Shown here piece by piece: positions 25,483 through 34,944 of a stretch of 64,000 nucleotides of DNA. Origin of the DNA: JBFISM01 sp041608535 (GTDB taxonomy: Bacteria; Actinomycetota; Acidimicrobiia; Spongiisociales; UBA5794); contig JBFISM010000001.1 in assembly GCA_041608535.1 (NCBI GenBank), positions 54,191 to 118,190 on the forward strand. Reading direction: 5' to 3'. A model generated the notes under the pieces. That model saw only the letters and a program-made list of their open reading frames with translations. It was not told the origin of the DNA and made no database searches. Made by a program: the position numbers and the translations under genes. The number at the start of each line of letters is the position of its first letter. The stretch's first letter is position 1.

Positions 25483-25629
25483 ATGTCAGTTCCCGACACC
25501 CACGGCGAACGCGGCGCCACCATGGTGGAGTACGCCATCATGCTTGCGCTCATCGCAACCGTATCCATGGTCGTGATCACCACGATCGGCCAGGATGTGC
25601 TCGGCGCCTTCGCCTCCGCGAAGTGGTGA
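25483..25629 (+). CDS. Orphan Flp-type prepilin
   Basis: A 48-residue class IVb prepilin. After an 11-residue leader (SVPDTHGERG) the cleavage site Gly11-Ala12 is followed by Glu at +5 and Tyr at +6 (ATMVEYAIM), then one membrane helix LALIATVSMVVITTIG. It is very close in sequence to the Flp pilin of the tad operon at 44.5 kb (ATMVEYGIM and VVITTIG shared). ATG 25483 has AAAGGA about eleven bases upstream; ATG 25459 in frame is an alternative that lacks a ribosome site. No assembly genes lie beside it. Confidence 0.86.
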   Translation: MSVPDTHGERGATMVEYAIMLALIATVSMVVITTIGQDVLGAFASAKW

Positions 25630-25745
25630 GCTGAGGCTCCCCCACCAGGCCTGTCTGACCTTCAGCCAACCCTCAGCTCCATGACGCACATTGGCGACAC
25701 GAGCGCAGCGTGCGTCTGGCCGCAGGTGCGAGGGAGGTCGGGATC

Positions 25746-25928
25746 GTGGATACTTTTGTCGTTCGCATCTACCCGAGCACCGGTTCCAACCGTCCCGGGC
25801 GCATCGAACACGTGACGTCGGGCTCTGTTCTCTATTTCCACAGTCTCGATGAGCTGCCTCGCGCCGTCGAGGCGGCGTTGCAGGCATCGGGTAGCTCCCT
25901 TCAGACCGGCGCGATGAAGGACCGCTGA
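25746..25928 (+). CDS. Hypothetical 60-residue protein
   Basis: A small soluble protein starting at GTG 25746 behind AGGGAGG. The text MDTFVVRIYPSTGSNRPGRIEHV then SGSVLYFHSLDELPRAVEAAL reads like a single alpha/beta unit, with two strands and a helix. It lies between an Flp pilin and the AfsR-like regulator on the same strand. I do not recognise a family. The good ribosome site and the compact gene spacing support it. Confidence 0.6.
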   Translation: MDTFVVRIYPSTGSNRPGRIEHVTSGSVLYFHSLDELPRAVEAALQASGSSLQTGAMKDR

Positions 25929-25970
25929 ACGAAGAGCGACGCGGGACGGATAGCATTGCTGCCGTCTCCG

Positions 25971-28900
25971 ATGAGCCATCCAATCGCAACGCCGTTGACC
26001 ATCGTGGCGAGACCCCGCCTCGAGGAGCTGCACCGCCTTCTCGGCGAGCGACGGCTCTGCCTGATCTCTGCCGGTGCCGGCTACGGCAAGACGACCCTGC
26101 TCGGGGTATGGCGCGAGCAGGCGCCGACGGGCTTTGTGACGTGCACAGAGGGGCACGGCAACCTCGGTGTGTTCGCCACCACGGTGACGAACGCGCTGCG
26201 CGCCTGGATTCCCGGTCTGCAACCGCGAACGACAGGGGTCGAGTCGATGAGCGGCCCGGCGGTGGCGTCCGAGCTGATCGCCGCAGCAGCGCCGCTGATG
26301 CAACGTCCGATCCGTCTCTTCTTCGACGATGTCGATGAACTTCGCACGGGTGAGTCGGCTCGCTTTCTCCAATCTCTGGTGCTGCAGGCTCCGCAGAGCC
26401 TCGGGATCGTGCTGGCAGGCCGTAGCGAACCTCCTGTACGAATCGCCAGACTCCGCGGTCGCGGCCAGCTGCTCGAGCTGACGGCTGCCGACCTTCGCTT
26501 CACCTTCGACGAGACGACTCGGTTCGTTGCCGCCACGGCTCCGGAGGTGGCCGGCTACGTCGACGAGATCCATGCAACGACCGGGGGCTGGCCCGCGGCG
26601 GTCCGGCTCACCGTCGAGGCGCTCCGCGGCAGCCCAGTCGACGATCGACTCCGCGTGCTGGAACGGGCGCGCCGACCCGGGGGTACGTTGTTCGCCTATC
26701 TGGCCGATGAGGTCATCGACAGCGAGCCTCCTCCGGCCAGAGAGATGCTGCGCACGCTGGCGGCGATCGGGGCGGCTCCCGATGCGCTCGTGCTCGACGT
26801 GTGTGGAGGAGAAGAGACTCTGCTGGCGGGACTGCAGCGGCGCGGATTGTGTGTGGCCAGCGGACCAGACATCAGCGTGCCGCCACTCGTGGCGGACTTT
26901 CTCGCCTCAGACGCTCCCCTCGAGGCGACAGAGCGGTTGGGTGCGCTCGAACGTGCCGCCCACTGGTTCTGCGATCACGGAATGCACCGCCGGGCGCTGG
27001 AGCTCGCCACCCGACGGGGGGCAACCGAGCTGGCCGCTGCCATCTGTCTCGAGCACGGGGAGCAGATCGCCGACTCGGGAGGAGCCGCAGCTGTGCTGGC
27101 AGCGCTGCGGACGGTCGACGAGAAAGACCTCACACCGGCGCTCTTGCGACTGAAAGCCAACGTGCTGCACACCACGGGCGATTGGGATGCGGCCCTGGCG
27201 ATCTATGAGGGATTGGACGGCGGCGCCGCCAGCATCCCGGCCGACCTGGCCTGGCGCATGGGTCTGATCCACCTCCTGCGAGGAGATCCCCACACTGCGA
27301 CTGAGGTGTACCGGCGTGCGGACATCACGGCCCAGGACGCCGATACCGCCATCCTGCTCGGCTGGTGGGCGTCGGCCGCCTGGATCACTGCGGAGACCGC
27401 TCACTGCCGTTCGTTGGCAAATGAATCATTGGCAACAGCTCAGCGGGTTGGCGATGACCGCGCCCTGGCGGTGGCGCACACGGTGCTGGCGATGGTTGCA
27501 GCTGTGGACGGAGACCGCCACGGCAACGAGGCGCACTACATCGCTGCTCTGGATCACGCCAAACGGGCCGACGACGTCTTGCAGCAGGTGCGAATCCATG
27601 TCAATCGCGCCAGCCACCATCTGGAGGAGGGGCACTATCTCGAATCGATCGCGGAGAGCGACCAGGCGCTGACGCTCGCCGAGCTCGGCGACATCGTGCC
27701 ATTCAAGGCAATGGCGCTACTCAATCGCGGTCAAGCGCTGTCGCGGCTGGGGCGGTTGGAGGCGGCAGACGCCGATTTCGCCGCAGCCCACAGCGAGTGG
27801 GAACGAACCCGTTCCCGGCATGTCGCCTATGCATTGAATGCATTTGGCGAGAGTCGAACCGCACGGGGAGTCCGGTCGCTGGCGCGATCCGCTCACGAGC
27901 AGGCGCTTGCCATCGCGGAGGCGAACTCAGACACACAGGCGCTCATCCCGGCGCTCGTCGGTCTGGCCAAGGTCACCATCGACGACGATCCGGCGACGGC
28001 GCGGCTGCTGGCGAAACGAGCCGCCGACCACGGCCCGAGCCTCGGAACGGCCGCGGCGCTGCTTGCCCTGGGGTGGGCCGAGCTGGAGCTGGGCAACACC
28101 GAGGCGGCGATCGACAACGCTCGCCGTGCCGGTGACATCGCCAGAGCACGGCGGGACCGCGCCGCTACCGCAGAAGCGCTGGAATTGGAAGCGTTTGCTG
28201 CGCCCGATGAGGCCAAGCCCCTGCTCGACGAGGCGCTGGAGTTGTGGGGCAGCCTCGACGACCCCCTCGGGCACGCCAAGTCGCGTCTCGCCCGGTGTCG
28301 GCTGCTCCACGCTGACATCGAGGAGCTCGATGAGCTGGCGGCTCTGTTCGGCAGGCTCGGTGCCCGACATCTCGCCGCCGAGACGAGGGCGATGGTCGAG
28401 CGTCTCGGTGCGGAACGACGCAACGCCGTCGTCATCGAAACCCTCGGGGGCTTCCGCGTTGTCACCGGCGGCGAGCCGGTTCCCGCTTCGGCGTGGCAGT
28501 CGAGGAAGGCAAGGGATTTGTGCAAGCTGCTGGTGACCCGGCGGGGCAAACCGGTCCATCGGGAGGTGCTGCTCGAAGAGCTGTGGCCCGGCGAGGACGG
28601 GCAGAAAACGGCGAACCGACTCTCTGTCGCCCTGTCGACGCTCCGCAACGTCTTCGACCCCGAGAGGACTCACGATCCCGACCACTACATCGCAGCAGAC
28701 AAGACATCCGTCGCGCTCGTGCTCGAAGCACTCGAGATCGACGTGGAGCGATTCATCTCCGCCGCTCGTGACATCCTGGAACACCCGGACGCATCCGAGG
28801 CGCGGCTGGAACGCATCGAAGCCGCCTATCGCGGAGATTTCCTCGAGGAGGATCCGTACGCCGACTGGGCGGTATCGCTGCGGGAAGAGGCGCGAAGCCT

Positions 28901-29177
28901 GTATCTGCGGCTGGCCCGCAGGCTTGCCGAGCTCACCAGCGAGCGTGGCGACCACGATGCCGCAGCCCGCTATCACCTCCGGGTTTTGGAACGTGACCCG
29001 TACGACGAGCCTGCCCATCTCGGATTGGTGAGCGCCATGGCCGCCACGGGCCGGCATGGGGAGGCGCGCCGTCTCTACCGAGCGTATTGCGAGCGGATGG
29101 CCGATCTCGACGTCGACCCGCATCCATTCCCCGCCGAGGGACACGCCGCCACCCAGCCGGCATTCAGGAAAACCTAA
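25971..29177 (+). CDS. AfsR/MalT-like STAND ATPase regulator with C-terminal winged helix and BTAD domain
   Basis: A protein of about 1068 residues. The N-terminal NTPase has a P-loop SAGAGYGKTTLL at 33-44 and a Walker B FFDDVDEL near 118-125, as in MalT-type STAND proteins. TPR-like helices fill the middle. An OmpR-type winged helix starts near 821 (ETLGGFRVVTGGEPVPASAWQ begins it) with REVLLEELWPGEDGQKTANRL, and the bacterial transcriptional activation (BTAD) TPR domain closes it. Such proteins switch on target genes when a ligand triggers nucleotide exchange. Unlike MalT the DNA-binding part is SARP-like, not LuxR. The nearby orphan pilin and 60-residue gene are candidate targets by position. 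Confidence 0.87.
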   Translation: MSHPIATPLTIVARPRLEELHRLLGERRLCLISAGAGYGKTTLLGVWREQAPTGFVTCTEGHGNLGVFATTVTNALRAWIPGLQPRTTGVESMSGPAVASELIAAAAPLMQRPIRLFFDDVDELRTGESARFLQSLVLQAPQSLGIVLAGRSEPPVRIARLRGRGQLLELTAADLRFTFDETTRFVAATAPEVAGYVDEIHATTGGWPAAVRLTVEALRGSPVDDRLRVLERARRPGGTLFAYLADEVIDSEPPPAREMLRTLAAIGAAPDALVLDVCGGEETLLAGLQRRGLCVASGPDISVPPLVADFLASDAPLEATERLGALERAAHWFCDHGMHRRALELATRRGATELAAAICLEHGEQIADSGGAAAVLAALRTVDEKDLTPALLRLKANVLHTTGDWDAALAIYEGLDGGAASIPADLAWRMGLIHLLRGDPHTATEVYRRADITAQDADTAILLGWWASAAWITAETAHCRSLANESLATAQRVGDDRALAVAHTVLAMVAAVDGDRHGNEAHYIAALDHAKRADDVLQQVRIHVNRASHHLEEGHYLESIAESDQALTLAELGDIVPFKAMALLNRGQALSRLGRLEAADADFAAAHSEWERTRSRHVAYALNAFGESRTARGVRSLARSAHEQALAIAEANSDTQALIPALVGLAKVTIDDDPATARLLAKRAADHGPSLGTAAALLALGWAELELGNTEAAIDNARRAGDIARARRDRAATAEALELEAFAAPDEAKPLLDEALELWGSLDDPLGHAKSRLARCRLLHADIEELDELAALFGRLGARHLAAETRAMVERLGAERRNAVVIETLGGFRVVTGGEPVPASAWQSRKARDLCKLLVTRRGKPVHREVLLEELWPGEDGQKTANRLSVALSTLRNVFDPERTHDPDHYIAADKTSVALVLEALEIDVERFISAARDILEHPDASEARLERIEAAYRGDFLEEDPYADWAVSLREEARSLYLRLARRLAELTSERGDHDAAARYHLRVLERDPYDEPAHLGLVSAMAATGRHGEARRLYRAYCERMADLDVDPHPFPAEGHAATQPAFRKT

Positions 29178-29381
29178 GACCCAGATGTGAGGATGCGGGG
29201 ACAGCGAGGACGGGCCCCGGCGCGGTTGCTTCCGTATAGAGGGGGTTCGAGATTCTCGGTAGTGGGAGCCGTGTCGATGGACATGAGGGGATCTGTCGTC
29301 ACGTGAGGGGAGGTCGAGCCGGCGCCCGCCATCGCTGTCTTCCTGTCTCTTCGCCATTCGCCCTGCGGCGATCCCCCATCC

Positions 29382-30464
29382 TCAGTCGAGCAGTTGGTCG
29401 AGCGCACCGAGGAGGGCATGGACATTGCGCATTCGCGCCGTGTGACCCATGGTTCCGATGCGCCACACCTTGCCGGCATACGCACCCAGACCGCCGCCGA
29501 TCTCGATTCCATGCTCGTCGAGCAAGCGTTTGCGCACCGATGCTTCACCGATGCCATCGGGGACCACCACCGTGGTGAGCTCCGGGAGACGATGACCCTC
29601 GGCCGCGAACAAGTCGAAGCCTCGAGCGACGAGCCCGGTGTGCAGGGCAGCGCCCACATCGGCGTGGCGGCTCCACACGGCCGCCAGACCCTCGTCGAGG
29701 ATGGCGCCGAGACCGGCGTGCAACCCTTGGATCATGGTGATCGGTGCCGTGTGATGGTACGCCCGCGCCGATGACTTGCCGACATACTCGGCGATCAGGT
29801 TCAAGTCGAGGTACCAGCTGTGTGGCCTCGGCAGCACTCTGGCCAGCGCCCGGTCGTTGATCGTGAACGGCGCCAGCCCCGGAGCCACCCCGAGGCATTT
29901 CTGGGTTCCGGAGTACGCAACGTCCACCCCCCACTCGTCGATTGCCACCTCGATCCCACCGAGCGAGGTAACGCAGTCGAGCAGCAGCAGCGCATCACCT
30001 TTGGCGGCGCCCAGCTCGGCGACGTCACTGCGCACGCCCGTGGAGGTCTCGGCATGCACGACGGCCAGCAGGTCCGGCTGCGGATGGGCGTCCAGCATCG
30101 CTGCTGCGGTGACCGGCTGTCCCCAGGGCACCTCCACCCGCACCACCTCGGCGCCGGCGCGTGCCGCCACCTCGCACATCCGCCCACCGAAGACGCCGTT
30201 CACGCCCACGACGACCGTCTTGCCCGGGCCGGCCAGGTTCATGATCGCCGCCTCCATACCCGCCGACCCCGTCCCGCTCACCGGGAAGGTGAGCCGGTTC
30301 TCGGTCTGCCATATCCGGCGAAGACGTTCGTTGGTGTCGTCGAGTATCGCCAGGAAATCCGGGTCGAGGTGACCCAGCATCTCCGAACCCATCGCCCCAC
30401 GCACCTGCGGGTAGAGGTTGCTGGGTCCTGGTCCCATGAGTATGCGATCCGGCGGACGCGACAT
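29382..30464 (-). CDS. Class V aminotransferase: serine-pyruvate/alanine-glyoxylate type
   Basis: A 360-residue PLP enzyme. It opens with LMGPGPSNLYPQVRGAM, the family N-terminus, and has SGTGSAGMEAA near 63-73 and the PLP lysine Lys189 in YSGTQKCLG. It likely moves an amino group from serine or alanine to glyoxylate, linking to photorespiratory-like or serine-cycle carbon. GGGAG lies seven bases upstream of the ATG at 30464. Purine 2-aminoethylphosphonate-type or cysteine-sulfinate relatives are less likely. It stands alone and divergent from the metallopeptidase gene. Confidence 0.87.
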   Translation of the reverse strand: MSRPPDRILMGPGPSNLYPQVRGAMGSEMLGHLDPDFLAILDDTNERLRRIWQTENRLTFPVSGTGSAGMEAAIMNLAGPGKTVVVGVNGVFGGRMCEVAARAGAEVVRVEVPWGQPVTAAAMLDAHPQPDLLAVVHAETSTGVRSDVAELGAAKGDALLLLDCVTSLGGIEVAIDEWGVDVAYSGTQKCLGVAPGLAPFTINDRALARVLPRPHSWYLDLNLIAEYVGKSSARAYHHTAPITMIQGLHAGLGAILDEGLAAVWSRHADVGAALHTGLVARGFDLFAAEGHRLPELTTVVVPDGIGEASVRKRLLDEHGIEIGGGLGAYAGKVWRIGTMGHTARMRNVHALLGALDQLLD

Positions 30465-30556
30465 GCAGTTGCTCCCAGGGTTGTCGGTGGAGCGGGTACG
30501 GTAGCTGCCGCACTCGATGCTTCGTCGTGTCACACCTGCGCCGTACGCTGACCCAC

Positions 30557-31102
30557 ATGAAGACTGAAGTCGTACGGAGCGCTCGCCGCAAGAAGACGGT
30601 CGAAGCCAAGCTGATCGACGGAACGCTCAGGGTCTACGTTCCTGCATCGTTCGATGCGGCCACCGAGGCCTATTGGGTCGAGCAGATGACAGAGCGGATC
30701 CGCCGCAAAACCGCAGGTCGCCACATCGACGTGGAGGCTCGTGCGTCTCGCCTGGCCACCACCTACGCTTTGCCCCGGCCCGACACCATCTCGTGGTCGC
30801 ACCGCCAGCAGCTGCGGTGGGGGTCGTGCACCGTGCAAACGCGATCGATCCGGATCTCGCATCGGGTGGCGCAGTTCCCGCGGTGGGTCCTCGATTACGT
30901 GATCGTCCACGAGCTCGCCCACCTCGCTGAACCGAACCACTCGCCTGCGTTCTGGGAGATGGTCAAGCGCTATCCGCGCACCGAGCGGGCAATCGGATAC
31001 CTGATAGCCAAGGCGGAGGGCACGGGCGAGCCTGTGCCCGAACCGATCAGGCCAGCGCCGACCGAACCTCGTCGGCGATCATCGCCCGCTGCGCATCGGT
31101 GA
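30557..31102 (+). CDS. YgjP-type zinc metallopeptidase (DUF45)
   Basis: A 181-residue protein of the YgjP/WrbA-neighbour family. It has the WGSC strand at 88-91 and the zinc helix VHELAH with His118, Glu119 and His122, plus His128 in PNHSPAFW as likely third ligand. These match the M48/SprT-like gluzincin core. A basic N-terminus (RRKK) precedes the fold. Its last 56 bases overlap the 3' end of the convergent aminotransferase gene; the overlapped Pro/Arg-rich tail lies beyond the conserved domain. Confidence 0.85.
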   Translation: MKTEVVRSARRKKTVEAKLIDGTLRVYVPASFDAATEAYWVEQMTERIRRKTAGRHIDVEARASRLATTYALPRPDTISWSHRQQLRWGSCTVQTRSIRISHRVAQFPRWVLDYVIVHELAHLAEPNHSPAFWEMVKRYPRTERAIGYLIAKAEGTGEPVPEPIRPAPTEPRRRSSPAAHR

Positions 31103-32171
31103 GGGTCGAGCCGCTGGGGACGCACAAGCCTGTGGCGAACACTCTCTCCGAAACCGCTCCCCCGAACATGGCGGCTTCCGCATAGAACGGCTGCAGATGC
31201 ATCGGTTTCCACACCGGACGCGCTTCGATATCGAGAGTCTCCAAGTGGAGCCGAACCGTCTCCCGGTCGGTCCCGCAGACGTCCGGGTCGATGGTGAAGA
31301 CCGTGAGCCAGCACGTGGAGACGCATTCCTCGGGTTGGGGCATGAACTCGATGCCGGCAATATCCTCGAGCGCATCCCGATAGAAGGCGTTGTGGTCGCG
31401 ACGGCGAGCGACGCGCCGCTCCAGATCTGCGAGCTGAGCCCTGCCGAGCGCCGCCAGCAGATTGCTCAGACGGTAGTTGTACCCCAGCGTCGAATGCTGG
31501 TAATGCGGTGCCGGATCGCGAGCTTGTGTCGCCAGGAATCGGTACCGAGCAGCCGCCTGCCGGTCGTCCGTCACCAGCGCTCCCCCACCACTCGTGGTGA
31601 TGATCTTGTTGCCATTGAACGAGAGCGCTGCAACGTCTCCGAAGCTGCCGGCCGGGCGTCCTCGGTACGTGGCGCCGAGCGCCTCGGCGGCGTCTTCGAT
31701 GAGCAGCACGCCGTGCTCTTCACACACCTCACGGATACGCCGGTAGTCGGCACACTGACCGTACAGATCGACCGCGATCGCCGCCCGAATCGGCGCACCG
31801 GCGTCGGCGTGGCTCTTGCATGCCTCCGCCAGCAGGTCGGGATCCATGTTCCAGCTCGACACTTCGCTGTCGATGAACACCGGAATCGCACGGGTGTACA
31901 TCACCGCATTTGCGGTGGCCGCAAACGTGAGGCTCTGTACCGCCACTCGATCGCCGGCTTCGATGCCGGCAACCACGAGCGCCAGATGGAGCCCGGCCGT
32001 TCCGGACGAGAGGGCAACACCCTCGGTGCGATCGCAGACTGCCGCCAGCTCCGCCTCGAAGGCATCGACCTCCGGGCCCAGCGGGGCGATCCAACCCCCA
32101 TCGAACGCACGGAGCAGCGCCTCACGAGACGACTCGTCGACATCGGGTGGTGACAGGTAGATACGACTCAT
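31047..32171 (-). CDS. DegT/DnrJ/EryC1/StrS family sugar aminotransferase
   Basis: A 374-residue PLP enzyme. SSGTAGLHLAL at 55-65 and the cofactor aspartate Asp160 in LIEDAAEALGA precede Lys189 in SFNGNKIITTSGGG. These are the hallmarks of aminotransferases that act on keto sugars of nucleotide-sugar pathways for cell-surface glycans. No glycosyltransferase or nucleotide-sugar gene is beside it. The ATG at 32171 marks the start of the homology; upstream open reading in that frame is not conserved-looking. Confidence 0.88.
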   Translation of the reverse strand: MSRIYLSPPDVDESSREALLRAFDGGWIAPLGPEVDAFEAELAAVCDRTEGVALSSGTAGLHLALVVAGIEAGDRVAVQSLTFAATANAVMYTRAIPVFIDSEVSSWNMDPDLLAEACKSHADAGAPIRAAIAVDLYGQCADYRRIREVCEEHGVLLIEDAAEALGATYRGRPAGSFGDVAALSFNGNKIITTSGGGALVTDDRQAAARYRFLATQARDPAPHYQHSTLGYNYRLSNLLAALGRAQLADLERRVARRRDHNAFYRDALEDIAGIEFMPQPEECVSTCWLTVFTIDPDVCGTDRETVRLHLETLDIEARPVWKPMHLQPFYAEAAMFGGAVSERVFATGLCVPSGSTLTDAQRAMIADEVRSALA

Positions 32172-32273
32172 GCTTGGTCCTGCGGTGGCCGGGCCGGTTG
32201 AGCAATGGTACGGCTCCCGGTCGCCGTCTTCGACCGAGTGCGCCAGAATGAGCCCCTCGACCCAGGAGCTCCG

Positions 32274-33479
32274 ATGGACGTGTACATCGCCGATGCCGTG
32301 CGCATCCCGATGGGTCGCCGTGGTGGTCAGCTTGCGCATGTGCGTCCCGACGATCTCGCCGCCCACGTCATCAGGGCGCTGCTGGAGCGCAATCCGCACC
32401 TTGCACCCGACGGCGTCGAGGATGTGGTGTGGGGCGCCGCCAACCAGGCGGGAGAGGACAACCGCAACGTAGGTCGAATGGCGGCGCTGCTCGCCGGAAT
32501 GCCCGTCGAGACCGGCGGCGTCACCATGAACCGACTGTGCGGATCGGGACTCCAAGCGGTGGTGTCGGCCAGCCACGCGCTGTATGCGGGTTGGGGCGAT
32601 GTGATGATCGCCGGGGGGAGCGAATCGATGAGCCGGGCACCGTACGTGCAGCTCAAGGCGAACCAAGCCTTCGCCACCGGCACACCGGAGGTGGCCGATT
32701 CCGTGCTCGGCTGGCGCTTTGTCAACCCGGAGATGGAGCGCACCTATCCACCGATCTCGCTGGGGATGACGGCCGAGGTGGTGGCGGAGCGGTACGGGAT
32801 CACCCGCAAGCAGCAGGACGCGTTCGCGCTTGCCTCACACGAACGGGCCGTGGCGGCGCAGAAAGAGGATCGGTTCACCGCCGAGCTCGCAGCCATCGAG
32901 GCGCCTGCCGATGCACGCGGGCGCACCGTGGTGACGGTCGAGCGCGACGAGGGCCCTCGCGCCGACACCAGCCTCGACGCCCTGACCGCACTGCCTCCCG
33001 TTTTCAAGCGAGACGGGACCGTGACGGCCGGCAACTCCTCGCCGATGAACGACGGCGCCGCGGCACTCTTGCTGACCACCGGCCCGGGTCTCGACCGGCA
33101 CGGCCTCGAGCCACTGGCACGTGTCGTTGCTGCGGCCGTAGCCGGAGTCCATCCCGACGTCATGGGCATCGGACCGGTGCCCGCCTCGGAGAAGGCGCTC
33201 GAACGAGCCGGTCTCACCGCTGCGGATCTCGACCTGGTGGAGCTCAACGAGGCATTCGCCGCCCAGACCGTGGCGTCGATGCAGCAACTCGGGCTCGACC
33301 ATGGGATCGTGAACGTCGATGGTGGAGCGATCTCTCTGGGTCATCCTCTCGGCGCCTCCGGCGCCAGGATCCTCACGACGCTCACCCACGGGCTGCATCG
33401 TCACGGAGCCCGCTACGGACTGGCCACGATGTGCATCGGGGTGGGTCAGGGCGTCTCGGTCGTCATCGAGCGGGTTTGA
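32274..33479 (+). CDS. Acetyl-CoA C-acyltransferase (thiolase), beta-ketoadipyl-CoA or 3-ketoacyl-CoA type
   Basis: A 401-residue degradative thiolase. Nucleophile Cys89 in MNRLCGSGLQAV, NEAFAAQ, GGAISLGHPLGASGA and the second active-site Cys in CIGVGQG are all present. AGGAG at 32264-32268 fixes the ATG. The QAGEDNRNVGRMAALLAG N-terminal part is typical of the PcaF/PaaJ-like subgroup as well as general FadA-type enzymes. No partner dehydrogenase is adjacent, so the chain-length or aromatic pathway is not decided. Confidence 0.88.
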   Translation: MDVYIADAVRIPMGRRGGQLAHVRPDDLAAHVIRALLERNPHLAPDGVEDVVWGAANQAGEDNRNVGRMAALLAGMPVETGGVTMNRLCGSGLQAVVSASHALYAGWGDVMIAGGSESMSRAPYVQLKANQAFATGTPEVADSVLGWRFVNPEMERTYPPISLGMTAEVVAERYGITRKQQDAFALASHERAVAAQKEDRFTAELAAIEAPADARGRTVVTVERDEGPRADTSLDALTALPPVFKRDGTVTAGNSSPMNDGAAALLLTTGPGLDRHGLEPLARVVAAAVAGVHPDVMGIGPVPASEKALERAGLTAADLDLVELNEAFAAQTVASMQQLGLDHGIVNVDGGAISLGHPLGASGARILTTLTHGLHRHGARYGLATMCIGVGQGVSVVIERV

Positions 33480-33497
33480 CACGACGGCTTTGCGAAG

Positions 33498-34649
33498 TCA
33501 GCCGACGAGCTGCACCGTCTCGGAGTATCCGATGTCGTCGACCGCACCCGAGCCGTTGAGCTTCACCACCATCAAATCCGCTTCCACGGGCGAGGGGAGA
33601 AACCGCTGGGCGACCATACCGTCCCCGGCAAGCGTGAGCTGCACCTCCGCAACGAGGTTGCCGTCTCGGTACAGCCACACAAACGCATCCTCCTCCACAT
33701 CGACGAGGGTCACATCTGTGACGGTCACCAGACCCGTGTCTCCGAAATCCTCGAAGTCGAGCACCAGGGTGCAGTCCGTCGTGATGTCATCGGCGTCCTC
33801 GGCATAGCTGGGTGCATCGTTGGCGCTCGCACCCGTGGGGCACGGTCCCCCGAAATCGTCCGGATCGGATGCGTCACCGTCCTCAGAGATGATGAGCACG
33901 CCTCCCTGGCCGGGGAGGAACAGATCGTTGTCTCCACCCGAGCAGTTGGACGCCGGCCCTCCGCCACAGGTGGCATCGAACACCATCGGACCGAAGGCCG
34001 TGTTCGATCCAATGGCCACCTCGCCGCTGATGTGGTCGCCGCTGATGCCATATCCGGCAGAGACCTCACTCGGCTGATCACCAGCGGGGATTCCCTCGAA
34101 ATCGATCACGGCGCGACGTTTCAGCGAGATGGCGGTCGCCGACACGTCACTGGTTTCGAAGCCGAGGACACGAGCGAAGAGGTGTTCCACCGGGTTGCCA
34201 TATGCCGCGGAGCGGCGGGTGGTCACTTGCACGGCATTGAGGGGAAGACCACTGGCCACGAATGTTCTCGTCGACGTGTCCCAGTTCCCCACCACGACGT
34301 CGGGCGCTTTGGTCAGGGGACCAGCTCCGTCATCGTTGCGATCGGCGTAGTCGATGGCGATCACCTCGGCCACCGTTGCAATTGGCAGCCCGCGCGCTGC
34401 GGCCGTCGAAGCAGCGTCTGCCGCCGTCTGCAGCTCGGTCCGCACCACATACAGGTGCCCGACATCAACCGCCAGTGCCGCAAAGCCGAAGATCACGAAG
34501 AGGAGCAGGCCCACGAAGATCGCCGTTGTCCCCGATTCCATTTCGCCTGATGCGACACGCCCCCGATGGAAGGAGCCGGTGGGCACCTTTGTCGAAAGAG
34601 GTGTGGCGTCGTCCGACGACCGCACCGGCAGCAGCTGCGTCTCCCCCAT
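33498..34649 (-). CDS. TadG-like pilus-associated protein, copy 1, with extra C-terminal domain
   Basis: A 383-residue protein. A basic/Ser-Thr N-terminal stretch is followed by a membrane helix and the TadE/G-like motif AIFVGLLLFVIFGFAALAVDVGHLYVVRTELQTAADAA (given here only in its sense: helix, AVDVG, then LQTAADAAS). The second half is a beta-rich exported domain starting AVIDFEGIPAGDQP, with four Cys in pairs, that ordinary TadG lacks. It is a full-length paralog of the next gene. ATG 34649 follows GGGGA. It ends the tad cluster, convergent with a thiolase gene. Confidence 0.78.
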   Translation of the reverse strand: MGETQLLPVRSSDDATPLSTKVPTGSFHRGRVASGEMESGTTAIFVGLLLFVIFGFAALAVDVGHLYVVRTELQTAADAASTAAARGLPIATVAEVIAIDYADRNDDGAGPLTKAPDVVVGNWDTSTRTFVASGLPLNAVQVTTRRSAAYGNPVEHLFARVLGFETSDVSATAISLKRRAVIDFEGIPAGDQPSEVSAGYGISGDHISGEVAIGSNTAFGPMVFDATCGGGPASNCSGGDNDLFLPGQGGVLIISEDGDASDPDDFGGPCPTGASANDAPSYAEDADDITTDCTLVLDFEDFGDTGLVTVTDVTLVDVEEDAFVWLYRDGNLVAEVQLTLAGDGMVAQRFLPSPVEADLMVVKLNGSGAVDDIGYSETVQLVG

Positions 34650-34860
34650 GGTCCCCGTCCCCCAATGGCAGCAAATGAATGGTTGCGCCTCGCAGGGACC
34701 ACGTAGCTGTGAGGTGCTGTATAGGTCTGAAGACGCATCATAGAGGCCAATGCGATGTACGACCGACGGGAGAGCGTTCACGCTGGGTTTAGCGGTGTGT
34801 CCGTCGTACGAGCGAGGTCAGAAAGACGCTTGGGACGGAAGAGATTCACTTCCAACAAGG

Positions 34861-34890
34861 CACTGGGTCCGGCGTGTACCGGACCCAGTG
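34861..34890 (-). terminator. Perfect 12-base hairpin between the two tadG copies
   Basis: CACTGGGTCCGG (34861-34872) pairs without mismatch with CCGGACCCAGTG (34879-34890) around CGTGTA. It lies 55 bases beyond the stop of copy 2, inside the 295-base gap before copy 1. No U run follows on the minus strand, so it may attenuate or protect message ends and not fully terminate. A TATACA at 34723-34718 downstream could start copy 1 anew. Confidence 0.55.
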
Positions 34891-34944
34891 GCCAGGGAGG
34901 TGACATGCGGCCGTGCGGTGACGCCCTCGTCTACCGCTACTGCC

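Noticed and set aside
29240..29260. A GGTTCGA word resembling a tRNA T-loop
   Set aside because: No acceptor stem, anticodon arm or D arm can be formed around it.
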